Source: Succinivibrio sp. (GTDB lineage: Bacteria; Pseudomonadota; Gammaproteobacteria; Enterobacterales; Succinivibrionaceae). Taken from it: a stretch of 61,434 nt of DNA. Of the stretch, positions 1 to 8,525 are shown piece by piece; positions within the stretch are counted from its first letter, which is position 1; each line of letters opens with the position of its first letter. The stretch spans positions 1 through 61,434 of the forward strand of contig JAILLS010000054.1 of assembly GCA_024693025.1 (NCBI GenBank), given 5' to 3'. The notes beneath the pieces are model-generated. The model was not told the origin of the DNA. It worked only from the letters and a program-made list of their open reading frames with translations, and did not search any database. The position numbers and the translations under genes are program-made.

Positions 1-34
1 GCTCAGCAGCTTTATCTTCTCTTGGTGCAGCCAT
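1..34 (-). CDS. 5' end of an unidentified minus-strand gene
   Basis: Only eleven codons are inside the window, reading M-A-A-P-R-E-D-K-A-A-E on the minus strand. An AAGGAG ribosome binding site lies about 7 nt upstream of this ATG; a second in-frame ATG lies two codons earlier but is almost on top of the binding site. The fragment is too short to name. The gene is divergent from the alcohol dehydrogenase at 397. Confidence 0.5.
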   Translation of the reverse strand, partial: MAAPREDKAAE

Positions 35-396
35 GTTCATGCTCCTTGGTTATTGAGGCTTTAATCGTCAGGTTCAGCTTTTATTTTAGGTGATTGAGCT
101 TAAAAATTAAAGTGTTAGCCGTATTTTTTTTGTGTAAATTTGGGGGGAGAGTACAAGATTGCAGCCAAGAGTAAAAAAGTTATGCTGAAAAGCCTAGGGC
201 TTTGTGCAGGAGCAGACAGTATTTTGGGGCATCAAGGCACAGCCTGGGCTGATTTATAAAGGCACAAGGCTTAGCGGCAGCGGCGGCATTCTGATACATT
301 GTCAGAAAAATTAAAGCTTTTTTGCTGATTCTTTGCTGTTTTGCGCTAGCATATTACCACTTATTTTGAAATCCTAAGAGTTGTGGAGAACATCAC
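35..396. other. Intergenic region between divergent genes
   Basis: No coding sequence is convincing here. The stretch presumably holds the promoters for the divergent minus-strand fragment and the alcohol dehydrogenase. A small perfect hairpin (AAAGCC/GGCTTT, 189-203) is visible but has no U-tract, so it is not called a terminator. No clear -35/-10 pair was found. Confidence 0.4.
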
Positions 397-1590
397 ATGG
401 AAAATTTTGAATACTGTCGTCCCACCCGCTATGTCTTTGGCAAGGGAACTGAAGAGCAGACCGGCAAGCTGCTGAAGGAGTATGGCTATAAAAAGGCTCT
501 GATTGTCTACGGCGGAGGCAGCGCCGTGAGGACCGGTCTTTTAGGCAGAGTGCAGGATTCCCTTGAGCATGCCGGGATTGAGCATATTGCTCTCGGCGGC
601 GTCCGGCCTAATCCGCGGGCAGATCTCGTTTATGCGGGCATTAAAATGGGAAGGGATGAAAAGGTTGATGTGATCCTGCCGGTGGGCGGCGGTTCGGTGA
701 TCGACACCGCCAAGGCCATCGGTATCGGCATCCCTTATAGTGGGGATTTCTTTGATTTTTATACCGAAAAGGCAGTTCCGCAGGCAGGTGTGCCGATCTG
801 TACGGTGCTGACCATTCCGGCTGCCGGCTCCGAGGGCTCCGATCGCTCGGTGGTGGAAAAGGAAATTGACGGGGTCGTCTGCAAGAACGGTACCGCTTCA
901 CCTTTTATTGTGCCGGTGTTTTCAATTTTAAATCCTGAACTTACCTACACGCTGCCTAATTATCAGACGGCCTGCGGTGTGGTGGATATGATGGCGCATA
1001 TCATGGAGCGTTATTTTACCAATACTCAGGGCGTGGCAGTAACCGATCGCATGTGCGAAGGCATTCTTGCCGCCATCGTGGAGAATGCACTGGCGGTCTT
1101 TGCTGACGGTAAGAACTATGATGCCAGAGCTAATCTGATGTGGGCCGGCACGCTGGCGCACAACAATATCTGCGGCGTGGGCCGCGTTCAGGACTGGGCC
1201 TCACATCATATTGAGCATACCTTATCGGCGCTTTATGATGTGGCACACGGAGCTGGTCTTGCCGTCATCTTCCCGGCCTGGATGGAATATACCCTCAAGC
1301 ACGATGTGATGCGTTTTGCCCAGTTTGCCTCCCGCGTGTTCAACTGCGACATGGATTTCTCTGATCCTGAGCGTACCGCACGTGAGGGCATCCAGGCTTT
1401 AAGACATTTCTACAAACAGCTCGGCATGCCTCTGAATTTCAGCGATATCGGAGCACGCGAGCAGGACATTCCGCTGCTTCTGAATATGCTCTGCGGCTCC
1501 GATCCTGAGCATCTTGAAGGTAACTTCATGAAGCTGCGCCGTGAAGACTGCGAGCAGATCCTAAGACTGGCCGCTCACTATCAGTCCTGA
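397..1590 (+). CDS. Iron-type (group III) alcohol dehydrogenase, YqhD/BDH-like
   Basis: A 397-residue cytoplasmic enzyme expected to reduce aldehydes to alcohols (or the reverse) with a nicotinamide cofactor and one divalent metal. The N-terminal Rossmann-like half has GGGS at 39-42 and GGGSVID at 97-103, typical of the Fe-ADH family. GGGS near 39 matches the NADP(H)-binding position of YqhD. Metal ligands are readable as D197, H201, H270 and H284. Length is normal for YqhD/butanol dehydrogenases (about 387-390). The start has a GGAG site about 9 nt upstream. A hairpin terminator follows directly and runs into the start of the MFS gene. The substrate cannot be told from sequence; aldehyde detoxification or fermentative alcohol formation are both plausible. 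Confidence 0.9.
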   Translation: MENFEYCRPTRYVFGKGTEEQTGKLLKEYGYKKALIVYGGGSAVRTGLLGRVQDSLEHAGIEHIALGGVRPNPRADLVYAGIKMGRDEKVDVILPVGGGSVIDTAKAIGIGIPYSGDFFDFYTEKAVPQAGVPICTVLTIPAAGSEGSDRSVVEKEIDGVVCKNGTASPFIVPVFSILNPELTYTLPNYQTACGVVDMMAHIMERYFTNTQGVAVTDRMCEGILAAIVENALAVFADGKNYDARANLMWAGTLAHNNICGVGRVQDWASHHIEHTLSALYDVAHGAGLAVIFPAWMEYTLKHDVMRFAQFASRVFNCDMDFSDPERTAREGIQALRHFYKQLGMPLNFSDIGAREQDIPLLLNMLCGSDPEHLEGNFMKLRREDCEQILRLAAHYQS

Positions 1591-1608
1591 TGTTTAACTT
1601 CCCAGCTT

Positions 1609-1638
1609 AAGAGCAGCCGCTGTTGCTGCTCTTTTTTT
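1609..1638 (+). terminator. Rho-independent terminator after the alcohol dehydrogenase
   Basis: AAGAGCAGC (1609-1617) pairs with GCTGCTCTT (1625-1633) around a 7-nt loop, followed by seven Ts. The U-tract ends only four bases before the ATG of the next gene. Confidence 0.85.
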
Positions 1639-1642
1639 GACT

Positions 1643-2848
1643 ATGCAGACTTATTCTAACCGTCATTTAAAACTCTCCTGTGTGCTCACCTTTATTGTGC
1701 TGGGCTTTCTGGAATCCTCCTGGGCTCCGATGGTGCCTTATGTCAAGGCGCGCTTTGCGCTTGATGAGTTCAGTTTGGGGCTACTGTTAATCTGTACCGG
1801 CATCGGTTCGTTTACGGCGCTGCCGGTCATCTCCATGCTGGTAGGCAGATACGGCTGCAGGCTGATTGCTTCGCTCAGTGCGCTGATCCTCGCCAGCTGT
1901 CTGGTGCTGCTCTCGGTGGTCAGTCAGCTTTATCTGTGTGCACTGCTGCTCTTTGGCTTCGGCGCGGCTACCATCGGCATCGATGTGGCGGTGAATGTCA
2001 ACGCGGTCATTGTGGAGGCAAAGCTCAGGCGTCCTCTGATGTCAGGCTTTCACGGCGGCTATTCGCTCGGAGCGCTTCTAGGTTCCGCGACGGTAAGCTT
2101 TATGCTGACCCTGGGACTGTCACTTTTTACCAATGTTTCCTGTGTGTTTGTCCTGATGCTCACCACCATTTTCTGGTGTGGACGGGCTCTGGTCTCAGCC
2201 TCTGAGGTCAAGGCCTATGAGGCAGAGCAGCCTAAGCCTGATGCCCCTCAGAACAGGCCTCAGGGCGGCCTCCTGATGAGACTGCTGCAGGTGCCAAGGC
2301 TCATCGTGCTCGTTGGCATCAGCTGTTTTATCATGTATGCCATTGAAGGCTCCATCATGAGCTGGTCAGGCGTGTTTGCCACACAGGAGCGTCAGATGAG
2401 CCTTGAGCGGGCAGGCTTTATCTTTTCAGCCTTTGCTATCGCCATGACCCTGATGCGTTTTATGGGCAACCGGATCGTGCTTATGCTTGGCAGACGCAGA
2501 ACTGTCATGCTCGGTACGCTGTTTGTGGCCTTAGGCTATGGCATCACGGTGGCCATTCCGCATGTTTACGGCACCGTTCTGGGCTTTATGTGCATCGGTT
2601 TTGGCGCTGCGAATATCGTGCCGCAGTGGGTCTCCTTTGCCGGAGGCGTGAAGGGCTATCCTGTGCATGATACCATTGCCTTTATCAATGCTCTTGGCTA
2701 TTCAGGCCTGCTCATAGGTCCGGTGCTCATCGGCTTTTTTGCTGAACTCTTCTCGCTTTCTGCTGTTTTTGTCGGCATCGGAGCCTGTGCGCTGGTGGTA
2801 GGGCTTATGGCTGACAGAATTATTAAGGATGAAACGTATGCCGCCTGA
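1643..2848 (+). CDS. MFS transporter, YbjJ-like
   Basis: A roughly 401-residue integral membrane protein with about twelve hydrophobic segments in two six-helix halves, separated by a polar, proline-rich linker near residues 195-215. The N-terminal pattern (helix 1 ending in SSWAPMVPYVKARF) and the GRYGCR loop after helix 2 resemble the YbjJ/FucP-like branch of the major facilitator superfamily. Substrate is unknown. ATG 1643 is preferred over the in-frame TTG at 1637. Neither has a Shine-Dalgarno sequence, because the upstream bases are the U-tract of the preceding terminator. Expression may depend on readthrough or on a later start. Confidence 0.8.
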   Translation: MQTYSNRHLKLSCVLTFIVLGFLESSWAPMVPYVKARFALDEFSLGLLLICTGIGSFTALPVISMLVGRYGCRLIASLSALILASCLVLLSVVSQLYLCALLLFGFGAATIGIDVAVNVNAVIVEAKLRRPLMSGFHGGYSLGALLGSATVSFMLTLGLSLFTNVSCVFVLMLTTIFWCGRALVSASEVKAYEAEQPKPDAPQNRPQGGLLMRLLQVPRLIVLVGISCFIMYAIEGSIMSWSGVFATQERQMSLERAGFIFSAFAIAMTLMRFMGNRIVLMLGRRRTVMLGTLFVALGYGITVAIPHVYGTVLGFMCIGFGAANIVPQWVSFAGGVKGYPVHDTIAFINALGYSGLLIGPVLIGFFAELFSLSAVFVGIGACALVVGLMADRIIKDETYAA

Positions 2849-2963
2849 GGTGGTGCTCCTTTACGAGGCAATTTTAAGTTTGATTTACCTTTGAGGGGCA
2901 CTGTGCTATGTTTTCAACAATTTCAGTTCACGTTTTTTAATTTACTTTTTTGAAGGAAGCTTT

Positions 2964-4235
2964 ATGTTACCTGAAACTATCTGTCTGCATGCCGGCTATA
3001 CTCCTAAAAATGGTGATCCGGCTGCTCTGCCTATCTATCAGAGCACGACCTTTAGATATGATTCCACTGAAAATATTGCCAAATTATTCGATCTTAAGGA
3101 TAACGGCTTCTTCTATAGCCGCCTTGGCAATCCTACTGTAGATGCAGTAGAGCAGAAGATTGCCGCCTTAGAGGGCGGAGTAGGGGCCATGTGCACTTCA
3201 AGCGGCATGGCTGCCTGTGTCGGTATTGTGCTGACTTTAGCCAAGGCCGGCGATCATATTGTCTGCTCCTCGGCGGTCTATGGCGGTACCTTTAATCTTT
3301 TGGCCGTGTCCTTAAAGAAAATCGGCATTGAGACCACCTTTATCGATCAGAGTGCCAGTGATGAAGAGATCAGCAGTGCATTCCGCGACAACACCAAGCT
3401 GTTTATCGGCGAGACCCTGGCCAATCCTGCCATGGACGTGCTCGATATTGAAAGACTGGCGAAGATTGCCCATCAGCATAAGGTGCCGTTTGTGGTGGAC
3501 AATACCTTTGCCACTCCTATTCTGTGCCGTCCGGGTGATTTCGGCGCAGATATCGTCTTCCATGCCACCACCAAATATATGGATGGTCATGCGATCCAGA
3601 TGGGTGGTGTTGTAGTGGATATCGGCTCCTTTGATTATGCTGCCTCCGGCAAGTTCCCTGATTTCGTCGAGCCTGATGAAAGCTATCATGGCACGGTCTA
3701 TACCCGCGACTTCGGCAAGGCTGCCTTTATCGTCAAATGCCGCGTGCAGTTCATGCGCGACTACGGCTCCTGCCAGACTGCACAGGGTGCCTTCTATATC
3801 AATCTGGGCCTTGAGACTCTGCCGCTGCGTATTGTGCAGCACAGCAAGAACGGTCTTGAGATTGCCAGGATGCTAGCTGAGCATCCTAAGATTGAGTCCA
3901 TCTCCTATCCTGCGCTTGAGCATGATCCTAATCATGCCTTATGCCTCAAATATCTCAAGGACGGCATGTGCTCAGGCGTGATGTCCGTGGTGCTCAAGGG
4001 CGGACGTGCCGCAGGCGCCAAGTTCATCGATTCAGTCAAGCTCTGCTCTCCTGAAGTGCATGTGGCTGATATCCGCTCCTGCGTGCTGCATCCTGCCAGC
4101 GCCACCCACCGTCAGCTTACCGACGCTCAGCTTGAAGCCTGCGGCATCAAGCCGGGTACGGTACGTATTTCTGTGGGTATTGAAAATATCGCTGATATCA
4201 AAGAAGACATTCTGCAGGCTTTAGCTCAGGTTTAA
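2964..4235 (+). CDS. metY: O-acetylhomoserine sulfhydrylase (Cys/Met metabolism PLP enzyme)
   Basis: A 423-residue cytoplasmic PLP enzyme of the Cys/Met-metabolism family (fold type I). It is expected to form homocysteine from O-acetyl-L-homoserine and sulfide. The opening T-x-x-L-H-A-G, the YSRLGNPT block near residue 51 and the PLP lysine at K204 (in HATTKYMDGH) are visible. The length fits MetY (about 425-430) better than MetB or MetC (about 380-395). A methionine gamma-lyase role cannot be excluded. It has a good GGAAG ribosome binding site and its own terminator at 4273-4308, so it seems monocistronic. Confidence 0.85.
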   Translation: MLPETICLHAGYTPKNGDPAALPIYQSTTFRYDSTENIAKLFDLKDNGFFYSRLGNPTVDAVEQKIAALEGGVGAMCTSSGMAACVGIVLTLAKAGDHIVCSSAVYGGTFNLLAVSLKKIGIETTFIDQSASDEEISSAFRDNTKLFIGETLANPAMDVLDIERLAKIAHQHKVPFVVDNTFATPILCRPGDFGADIVFHATTKYMDGHAIQMGGVVVDIGSFDYAASGKFPDFVEPDESYHGTVYTRDFGKAAFIVKCRVQFMRDYGSCQTAQGAFYINLGLETLPLRIVQHSKNGLEIARMLAEHPKIESISYPALEHDPNHALCLKYLKDGMCSGVMSVVLKGGRAAGAKFIDSVKLCSPEVHVADIRSCVLHPASATHRQLTDAQLEACGIKPGTVRISVGIENIADIKEDILQALAQV

Positions 4236-4272
4236 GTAAAGCTTGTTTGCCACACGCGCTTAGAGCGCAGAG

Positions 4273-4308
4273 ATACTCCAGACTGAAAAACAGTCTGGAG
4301 TATTTTTT
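4273..4308 (+). terminator. Rho-independent terminator after metY
   Basis: A 13-bp perfect stem, ATACTCCAGACTG (4273-4285) with CAGTCTGGAGTAT (4291-4303), closes an A5 loop and is followed by a T-run to 4308. Confidence 0.95.
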
Positions 4309-4411
4309 ATCAGGATTACACCATGTTTTATAAGCTGAAATTTACAGAAGCTGAGCCTGTGCCCAGAACTTGGAGGCTTGCCTTTTTTTTATTTTGCTGC
4401 ATAATAAGCTT

Positions 4412-4494
4412 GCTTGTCGGAGTGCCTTTGGGCTGAGATAGCATAAGCTAAATCCGTAAACCTGATCAGGATAATTCCTGCGTAGGAAACAGCC
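4412..4494 (+). promoter_or_regulatory. TPP (thi-box) riboswitch
   Basis: The region carries the thi-box core elements in order: GGAGTGCC, GGGCTGAGA (4431-4439), CCTGATCAGGATAATTCC and GCGTAGGAAACAG. A short closing stem TTGT (4414-4417) with ACAG (4489-4492) fits P1. It lies just upstream of thiC and should repress the operon when thiamine diphosphate is bound. Downstream, two GCATGC blocks (4511-4516 and 4538-4543) can pair around the thiC ribosome binding site, a possible translation-control platform (inference). Confidence 0.95.
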
Positions 4495-4545
4495 TCATGA
4501 AGTGACTCTGGCATGCATGGTAATTTTTTTCAAGAAGGCATGCTT

Positions 4546-6087
4546 ATGAGTTCTGCATCTACCTCAACTAATCAATTCCCTGCATTTAAACAGCAAAAAC
4601 AGCGGGTACTTAAAGGATCGCTGCAGGTACCCTTTGATGAGCTGACCCTGTCTAACGGGACGAAGCTTCTAATCTATACCACTGAAGGACCTAAGACCTC
4701 TCCTCTGCCGCGCCGTGCACTTGAGTGGAGTGAACACTATCAGGACGGGGATGCCTGCAAGGTCAGACGCACCCAGCTTGACTATGCCAAGGCGGGGATT
4801 ATCACCAGACAGATGGAATATGTGGCGCAGCGTGAGTCCTACGTAAGCTCGAATCCTGCTTTTACTCCTGAGGATGTCTGTCAGAATATCGCTCAGGGCC
4901 GGGCGGTGATCCCCTGCAATATCAATCATCCTGAAGTTGAGCCGATGGTCATCGGTGCGAGATTTGCCTGTAAGGTAAATGCCAATATCGGCGCCTCCTC
5001 GGTCTCCTCAGACTATGAGCAGGAGCTCTCCAAGCTTGCCATGTCGCTGAAGTTTGGGGCCGATACGGTCATGGATCTGTCGGTTGGCATCTCGGATCTG
5101 ATGGGCCTGCGCAGCGCCATTCTGCGGGCCTCTCCCGTACCAATCGGTACCGTGCCGGTGTATGAGGCTTTAGATCGGGCTGAGGGCAAGGTCGAGAATC
5201 TGACCTGGGAGGTCTTCAGGCAGACCGTGATCGATCAGGCCCGGCAGGGCGTGGACTATTTCACCATTCATGCCGGTCTCCTGCAGAGCCTGCTCCCCGC
5301 TGCGGCTGCACGTCAGATGGGCATTGTCTCGCGCGGCGGCTCGGTGATGGCAGCCCGCATGGTCAGATGCGATGAGGAAAACCTGGCCTTCACGCACTTT
5401 GATGAGCTCCTTGAGATCTGTCATGACTATGATGTGGCCTTATCGCTTGGCGACGGACTCAGACCTGGCTGTATTGCCGATGCCTGTGACAAGGCTCAGT
5501 ATGGAGAGCTTGAGGCTATCGGCAAGCTGGCCCGCCGCTGCTACGCAGCCTCGGTGCAGTGCTTTATTGAGGGACCGGGACATGTGCCTCTGCATAAGGT
5601 TGAAGAGAATCAGCGCCTTGAAGAGCAGCTGTGCAGCTATGCGCCTTTTTATACCTTAGGGCCGCTCGTGACCGATATTGCTCCAGGCTATGATCATATT
5701 ACCTCAGCCATAGGCGGGGCGCAGATTGCCGCTTATGGTACGGCCATGCTCTGCTATGTTACACCGTCTGAGCATCTGGCGCTGCCGGATCCTGAGGATG
5801 TCAAGACCGGTCTTATCACCTACAAGCTGGCGGCGCATGCAGCAGATCTGGCCAAGGGACTGCCGGGAGCAGAGTTGAGAGATCTGGAGATGGCCAAAGC
5901 CCGCGATGAATTCCGCTGGTATGATCAGTTTGCTTTAAGTCTTGATCCTGAGCATGCCTATCAGGTGTGGGCGGCCAAGATGCCGGAAAACTGCGGGCAT
6001 GAGCCGTCCTTCTGCTCGATGTGCGGTCCGCGTTTCTGTCCAATTCGTCTGAATCGTAAATTAAGGGAAGTGTATGGCAAGCGATAA
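4546..6087 (+). CDS. thiC: Phosphomethylpyrimidine synthase ThiC
   Basis: A radical-SAM enzyme converting aminoimidazole ribotide to HMP phosphate, the pyrimidine half of thiamine. The C-terminal CxxCxxxxC motif for the [4Fe-4S] cluster is intact (CSMCGPRFC, about C490, C493 and C498 from this start). The core GxxIGAxxVSSD-like and EGPGHVPLHK motifs are present. About 513 residues from ATG 4546, shorter than the 631 of E. coli ThiC mainly at the N-terminus. ATG 4546 follows an AAGAAGG site; in-frame ATGs at 4513 and 4540 are less well placed. First gene of the riboswitch-controlled thi operon; its end overlaps thiDE by 14 nt. Confidence 0.95.
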   Translation: MSSASTSTNQFPAFKQQKQRVLKGSLQVPFDELTLSNGTKLLIYTTEGPKTSPLPRRALEWSEHYQDGDACKVRRTQLDYAKAGIITRQMEYVAQRESYVSSNPAFTPEDVCQNIAQGRAVIPCNINHPEVEPMVIGARFACKVNANIGASSVSSDYEQELSKLAMSLKFGADTVMDLSVGISDLMGLRSAILRASPVPIGTVPVYEALDRAEGKVENLTWEVFRQTVIDQARQGVDYFTIHAGLLQSLLPAAAARQMGIVSRGGSVMAARMVRCDEENLAFTHFDELLEICHDYDVALSLGDGLRPGCIADACDKAQYGELEAIGKLARRCYAASVQCFIEGPGHVPLHKVEENQRLEEQLCSYAPFYTLGPLVTDIAPGYDHITSAIGGAQIAAYGTAMLCYVTPSEHLALPDPEDVKTGLITYKLAAHAADLAKGLPGAELRDLEMAKARDEFRWYDQFALSLDPEHAYQVWAAKMPENCGHEPSFCSMCGPRFCPIRLNRKLREVYGKR

Positions 6088-7576
6088 TTCACGTCCATTG
6101 GTCTTATGTATCGCCGGAGTGGACTCCGGCGGTGGAGCCGGGGTTACGGCAGATCTTCTCACCGTGCATGATCACGGGGCCTTCGGCCTGCCCTGCGTGA
6201 CGGCTCTGACTGCGCAGTCTCTTGCGCATGTGGCGGCCGTCAAAGAAAGCGATCCGGAGCTCTTTTCTGCTGCCTTAGGTCTGTATGCCTCGGATTTTTC
6301 AGGGATTAAAGCGGTGAAGGTGGGGCTGGTCACCCATGCCGGTATCTTAAAGCTCATCCTTAATTTTCTTGAGAATGTGCTCGTAGGCGTGCCGGTAGTC
6401 TGGGATCCGGTCTTAACCGCCACAGCAGGCAAGCTTGAGAGTGCAGATTTAAAGGCTAACCTTGCAGGAATTCTTAAGCATACCACCATCTTCACTCCCA
6501 ATTATCCCGAGGCCTTAGAGCTGTCGGGGATGACAGATGAAGAGGTTAAGGAGCAGGGGCTTAAAGTCTTAGGGGAGTATTTTTTAAGGCTTGGCGCACA
6601 GTGCGTCATCATCAAGGGCGGGCATCGGGAGGAGCTCTGTGATGCCTGTGATACGGTCATTATGCAGAACCTCTGCTGTGAGCTTTCTCTGCCTAAGGCA
6701 GCAGGAGACGGGGCGCATGGCGGAGGCTGTGCGCTCTCCTCAGCTCTTGCCGCACTGCTGGCGCAGGACTATGCACCCTATGATGCGGTAATGCTGGCTA
6801 AGGCCTATGTCTATCAGGGCATTATAAGACCTGCCTTTGCCTCAGCAGAGCACCGTCCTCCTTTAGGGCATCACGGCCTTATCCGCGATGCCAGGATGCT
6901 GCCTGAGGTTAAAGAAGAGGGCTTTCCTTACAGCGCAGGTCCTTTCCCTGCCTGTCCTTTAAAGCTCGGACTTTATCCTGTGGTAGACAGCGTAGAGTGG
7001 ATTGAACGGCTTTTAAGGCTGGGAGTTAAGACCGTGCAGCTGCGCATCAAGGATAGCAGCAGAGCGGATCTCTACACCCAGATTGAAACTGCCGTAAAGC
7101 TCTGCGAGAGAGCGCATGCCAGGCTCTTTGTGGACGATTACTATGAGCTTGCCATCAGGGCGCATGCTTACGGAGTACATCTTGGCATGGAGGATTTAAG
7201 AGAGGCTGATCTTGACGCTATAAAAAAGAGCGGACTGCGCCTGGGCGTGTCCACGCACGGCATCTATGAGCTAAAAAAGGCGCTGCAGCTTAAGCCTTCC
7301 TATATTGCCCTGGGGCATATCTTCCCGACCCAGAGCAAGGTCATGCCGTCAAAGCCGCAGGGACTGTCCAAGCTTGCCTTAGAAGGTGAGATGATGGCAG
7401 AGCTTGGGCAGAGCGTGGTCGCCATCGGCGGCATCAAGCTGCATCATGTAAGGGATGTGCTTGACTGCAGGGTCGGTTCGATTGCCCTTATCACCGGGAT
7501 CACCAAGGCTGACGATCCGGATGCCGAGGTGGGCAAGTGGCTTGAGCTGGTGGGTGACGGAGGTCAGGAAGTATGA
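6074..7576 (+). CDS. thiDE: Bifunctional HMP(-P) kinase / thiamine-phosphate synthase (ThiD-ThiE fusion)
   Basis: A 500-residue fusion. Residues about 8-265 are a ribokinase-fold ThiD that phosphorylates HMP and HMP-P; GVDSGGGAGVTADL near the start matches the family. Residues about 297-495 are a TIM-barrel ThiE that joins HMP-PP and thiazole phosphate. The ThiE part shows QLRIKD, the GVHLGMEDL block and GHIFPTQSKVMPSKPQG. In the ThiD anion-hole motif the usual GTGC reads GGGC (HGGGCALSSA), a small change next to the catalytic region. The order ThiD then ThiE is seen in several bacteria. It overlaps thiC by 14 nt and thiF by 4 nt, so translation is coupled. Confidence 0.93.
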   Translation: MASDNSRPLVLCIAGVDSGGGAGVTADLLTVHDHGAFGLPCVTALTAQSLAHVAAVKESDPELFSAALGLYASDFSGIKAVKVGLVTHAGILKLILNFLENVLVGVPVVWDPVLTATAGKLESADLKANLAGILKHTTIFTPNYPEALELSGMTDEEVKEQGLKVLGEYFLRLGAQCVIIKGGHREELCDACDTVIMQNLCCELSLPKAAGDGAHGGGCALSSALAALLAQDYAPYDAVMLAKAYVYQGIIRPAFASAEHRPPLGHHGLIRDARMLPEVKEEGFPYSAGPFPACPLKLGLYPVVDSVEWIERLLRLGVKTVQLRIKDSSRADLYTQIETAVKLCERAHARLFVDDYYELAIRAHAYGVHLGMEDLREADLDAIKKSGLRLGVSTHGIYELKKALQLKPSYIALGHIFPTQSKVMPSKPQGLSKLALEGEMMAELGQSVVAIGGIKLHHVRDVLDCRVGSIALITGITKADDPDAEVGKWLELVGDGGQEV

Positions 7577-8310
7577 TGGAGGAGCGCTATAGCCGGCAGA
7601 GTCAGCTGCCTGAATATGCAGATTTTAAGGACAAGGTCAGAGATCTGCAGATAGGCATTGTCGGCGTCGGAGGACTGGGCGGACTGTGTGCCTATCTTTT
7701 GGCAGGAGCCGGGGTGAGACATCTTACTCTTGCCGACAGCGATGAGGTATCGCTGTCCAATCTGCACCGGCAGGTGCTCTACCGCCAGAAGGATGTGGGC
7801 AAAAGCAAGGCCCGGTGTGCAAGAGATGCGTTAAACGCTCTGGATGCAGAGCTTGAGGTAAGCTGTTTTGACCGGGTGAATGCTGCTAATTTTAAGGACT
7901 TTGCCACAGGCTGCAGCCTGATTCTCGATCTTGCGGATAATCTTGAGACCAGGCTGCTTGTCAGCAAGAGCTGTCTTGAGCTTAAGCTTGACTATGTGCA
8001 TGCCTCAATTGCCGCCGAGCAGGGTATGCTTGCACTGTTTAGGTTCTCAGATCCTATGTTTATCAAAGCCCACGGCTGCTATGCCTGTCTGTGTGGTGAG
8101 GAGGCGGTGGCCGCCTCGCGCGGCATCACCGGTCCCTATGCGGCGACGCTCTCCTCCCTTACAGCCAATCTTGCCATGCAGCATTTAGCCGGCTGCTATG
8201 GCGAATACGGAACCTTATATCTATTTGACTTTAAAAAGTTTACGCAGAAAAAATTTAAACTGCAGCGCTCAGAGCACTGCCGCGTCTGTCAGAATAAGCT
8301 TGAAGCTTAA
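7573..8310 (+). CDS. thiF: ThiS adenylyltransferase ThiF
   Basis: A 245-residue E1-like enzyme that adenylates the C-terminal glycine of ThiS so that it can accept sulfur. Visible are the nucleotide-binding GVGGLG near residues 33-38, the DxDxVxxSNLHRQ-like block (SDEVSLSNLHRQ), and zinc cysteines in two pairs (the CYAC/CLC cluster and the C-terminal CRVC). The start overlaps the thiDE stop as ATGA. The length matches E. coli ThiF (251). Closely related MoeB/HesA proteins are alternatives, but the position between thiDE and thiS makes ThiF nearly certain. Confidence 0.93.
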   Translation: MMEERYSRQSQLPEYADFKDKVRDLQIGIVGVGGLGGLCAYLLAGAGVRHLTLADSDEVSLSNLHRQVLYRQKDVGKSKARCARDALNALDAELEVSCFDRVNAANFKDFATGCSLILDLADNLETRLLVSKSCLELKLDYVHASIAAEQGMLALFRFSDPMFIKAHGCYACLCGEEAVAASRGITGPYAATLSSLTANLAMQHLAGCYGEYGTLYLFDFKKFTQKKFKLQRSEHCRVCQNKLEA

Positions 8311-8320
8311 GGAGTTATTT

Positions 8321-8521
8321 TTGAAGATTATCTATCAGGATCATGAAATTACGCTTGATGACGAGCTGACGCTGCTTGAGTTTGTCAGAAGTCAGGGACT
8401 CTCTGAGCAGGGGGTGGCAGCTGCAGTCAACGAGGAGATCATCCCCAAGCGCAGCTGGGCAGAATTCAGGCTTGCAGACGGGATGCAGGTGGACATATTT
8501 AATTTAGTGGCAGGAGGTTAG
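8321..8521 (+). CDS. thiS: Sulfur carrier protein ThiS (TTG start)
   Basis: A 66-residue ubiquitin-like sulfur carrier ending in the required Gly-Gly (VAGG). It begins at TTG 8321, six bases after a strong AAGGAG site; there is no in-frame ATG in a suitable place. An upstream extension of the frame into thiF is not coding. The beta-grasp pattern (KIIYQDHEITL, then LTLLEFV and VAAAVNEEIIPK) fits ThiS. The carrier is adenylated by ThiF and donates sulfur to ThiG. The GGAGG ribosome binding site for thiG overlaps the codons for the terminal Gly-Gly. Confidence 0.93.
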   Translation: MKIIYQDHEITLDDELTLLEFVRSQGLSEQGVAAAVNEEIIPKRSWAEFRLADGMQVDIFNLVAGG

Positions 8522-8525
8522 AGAA

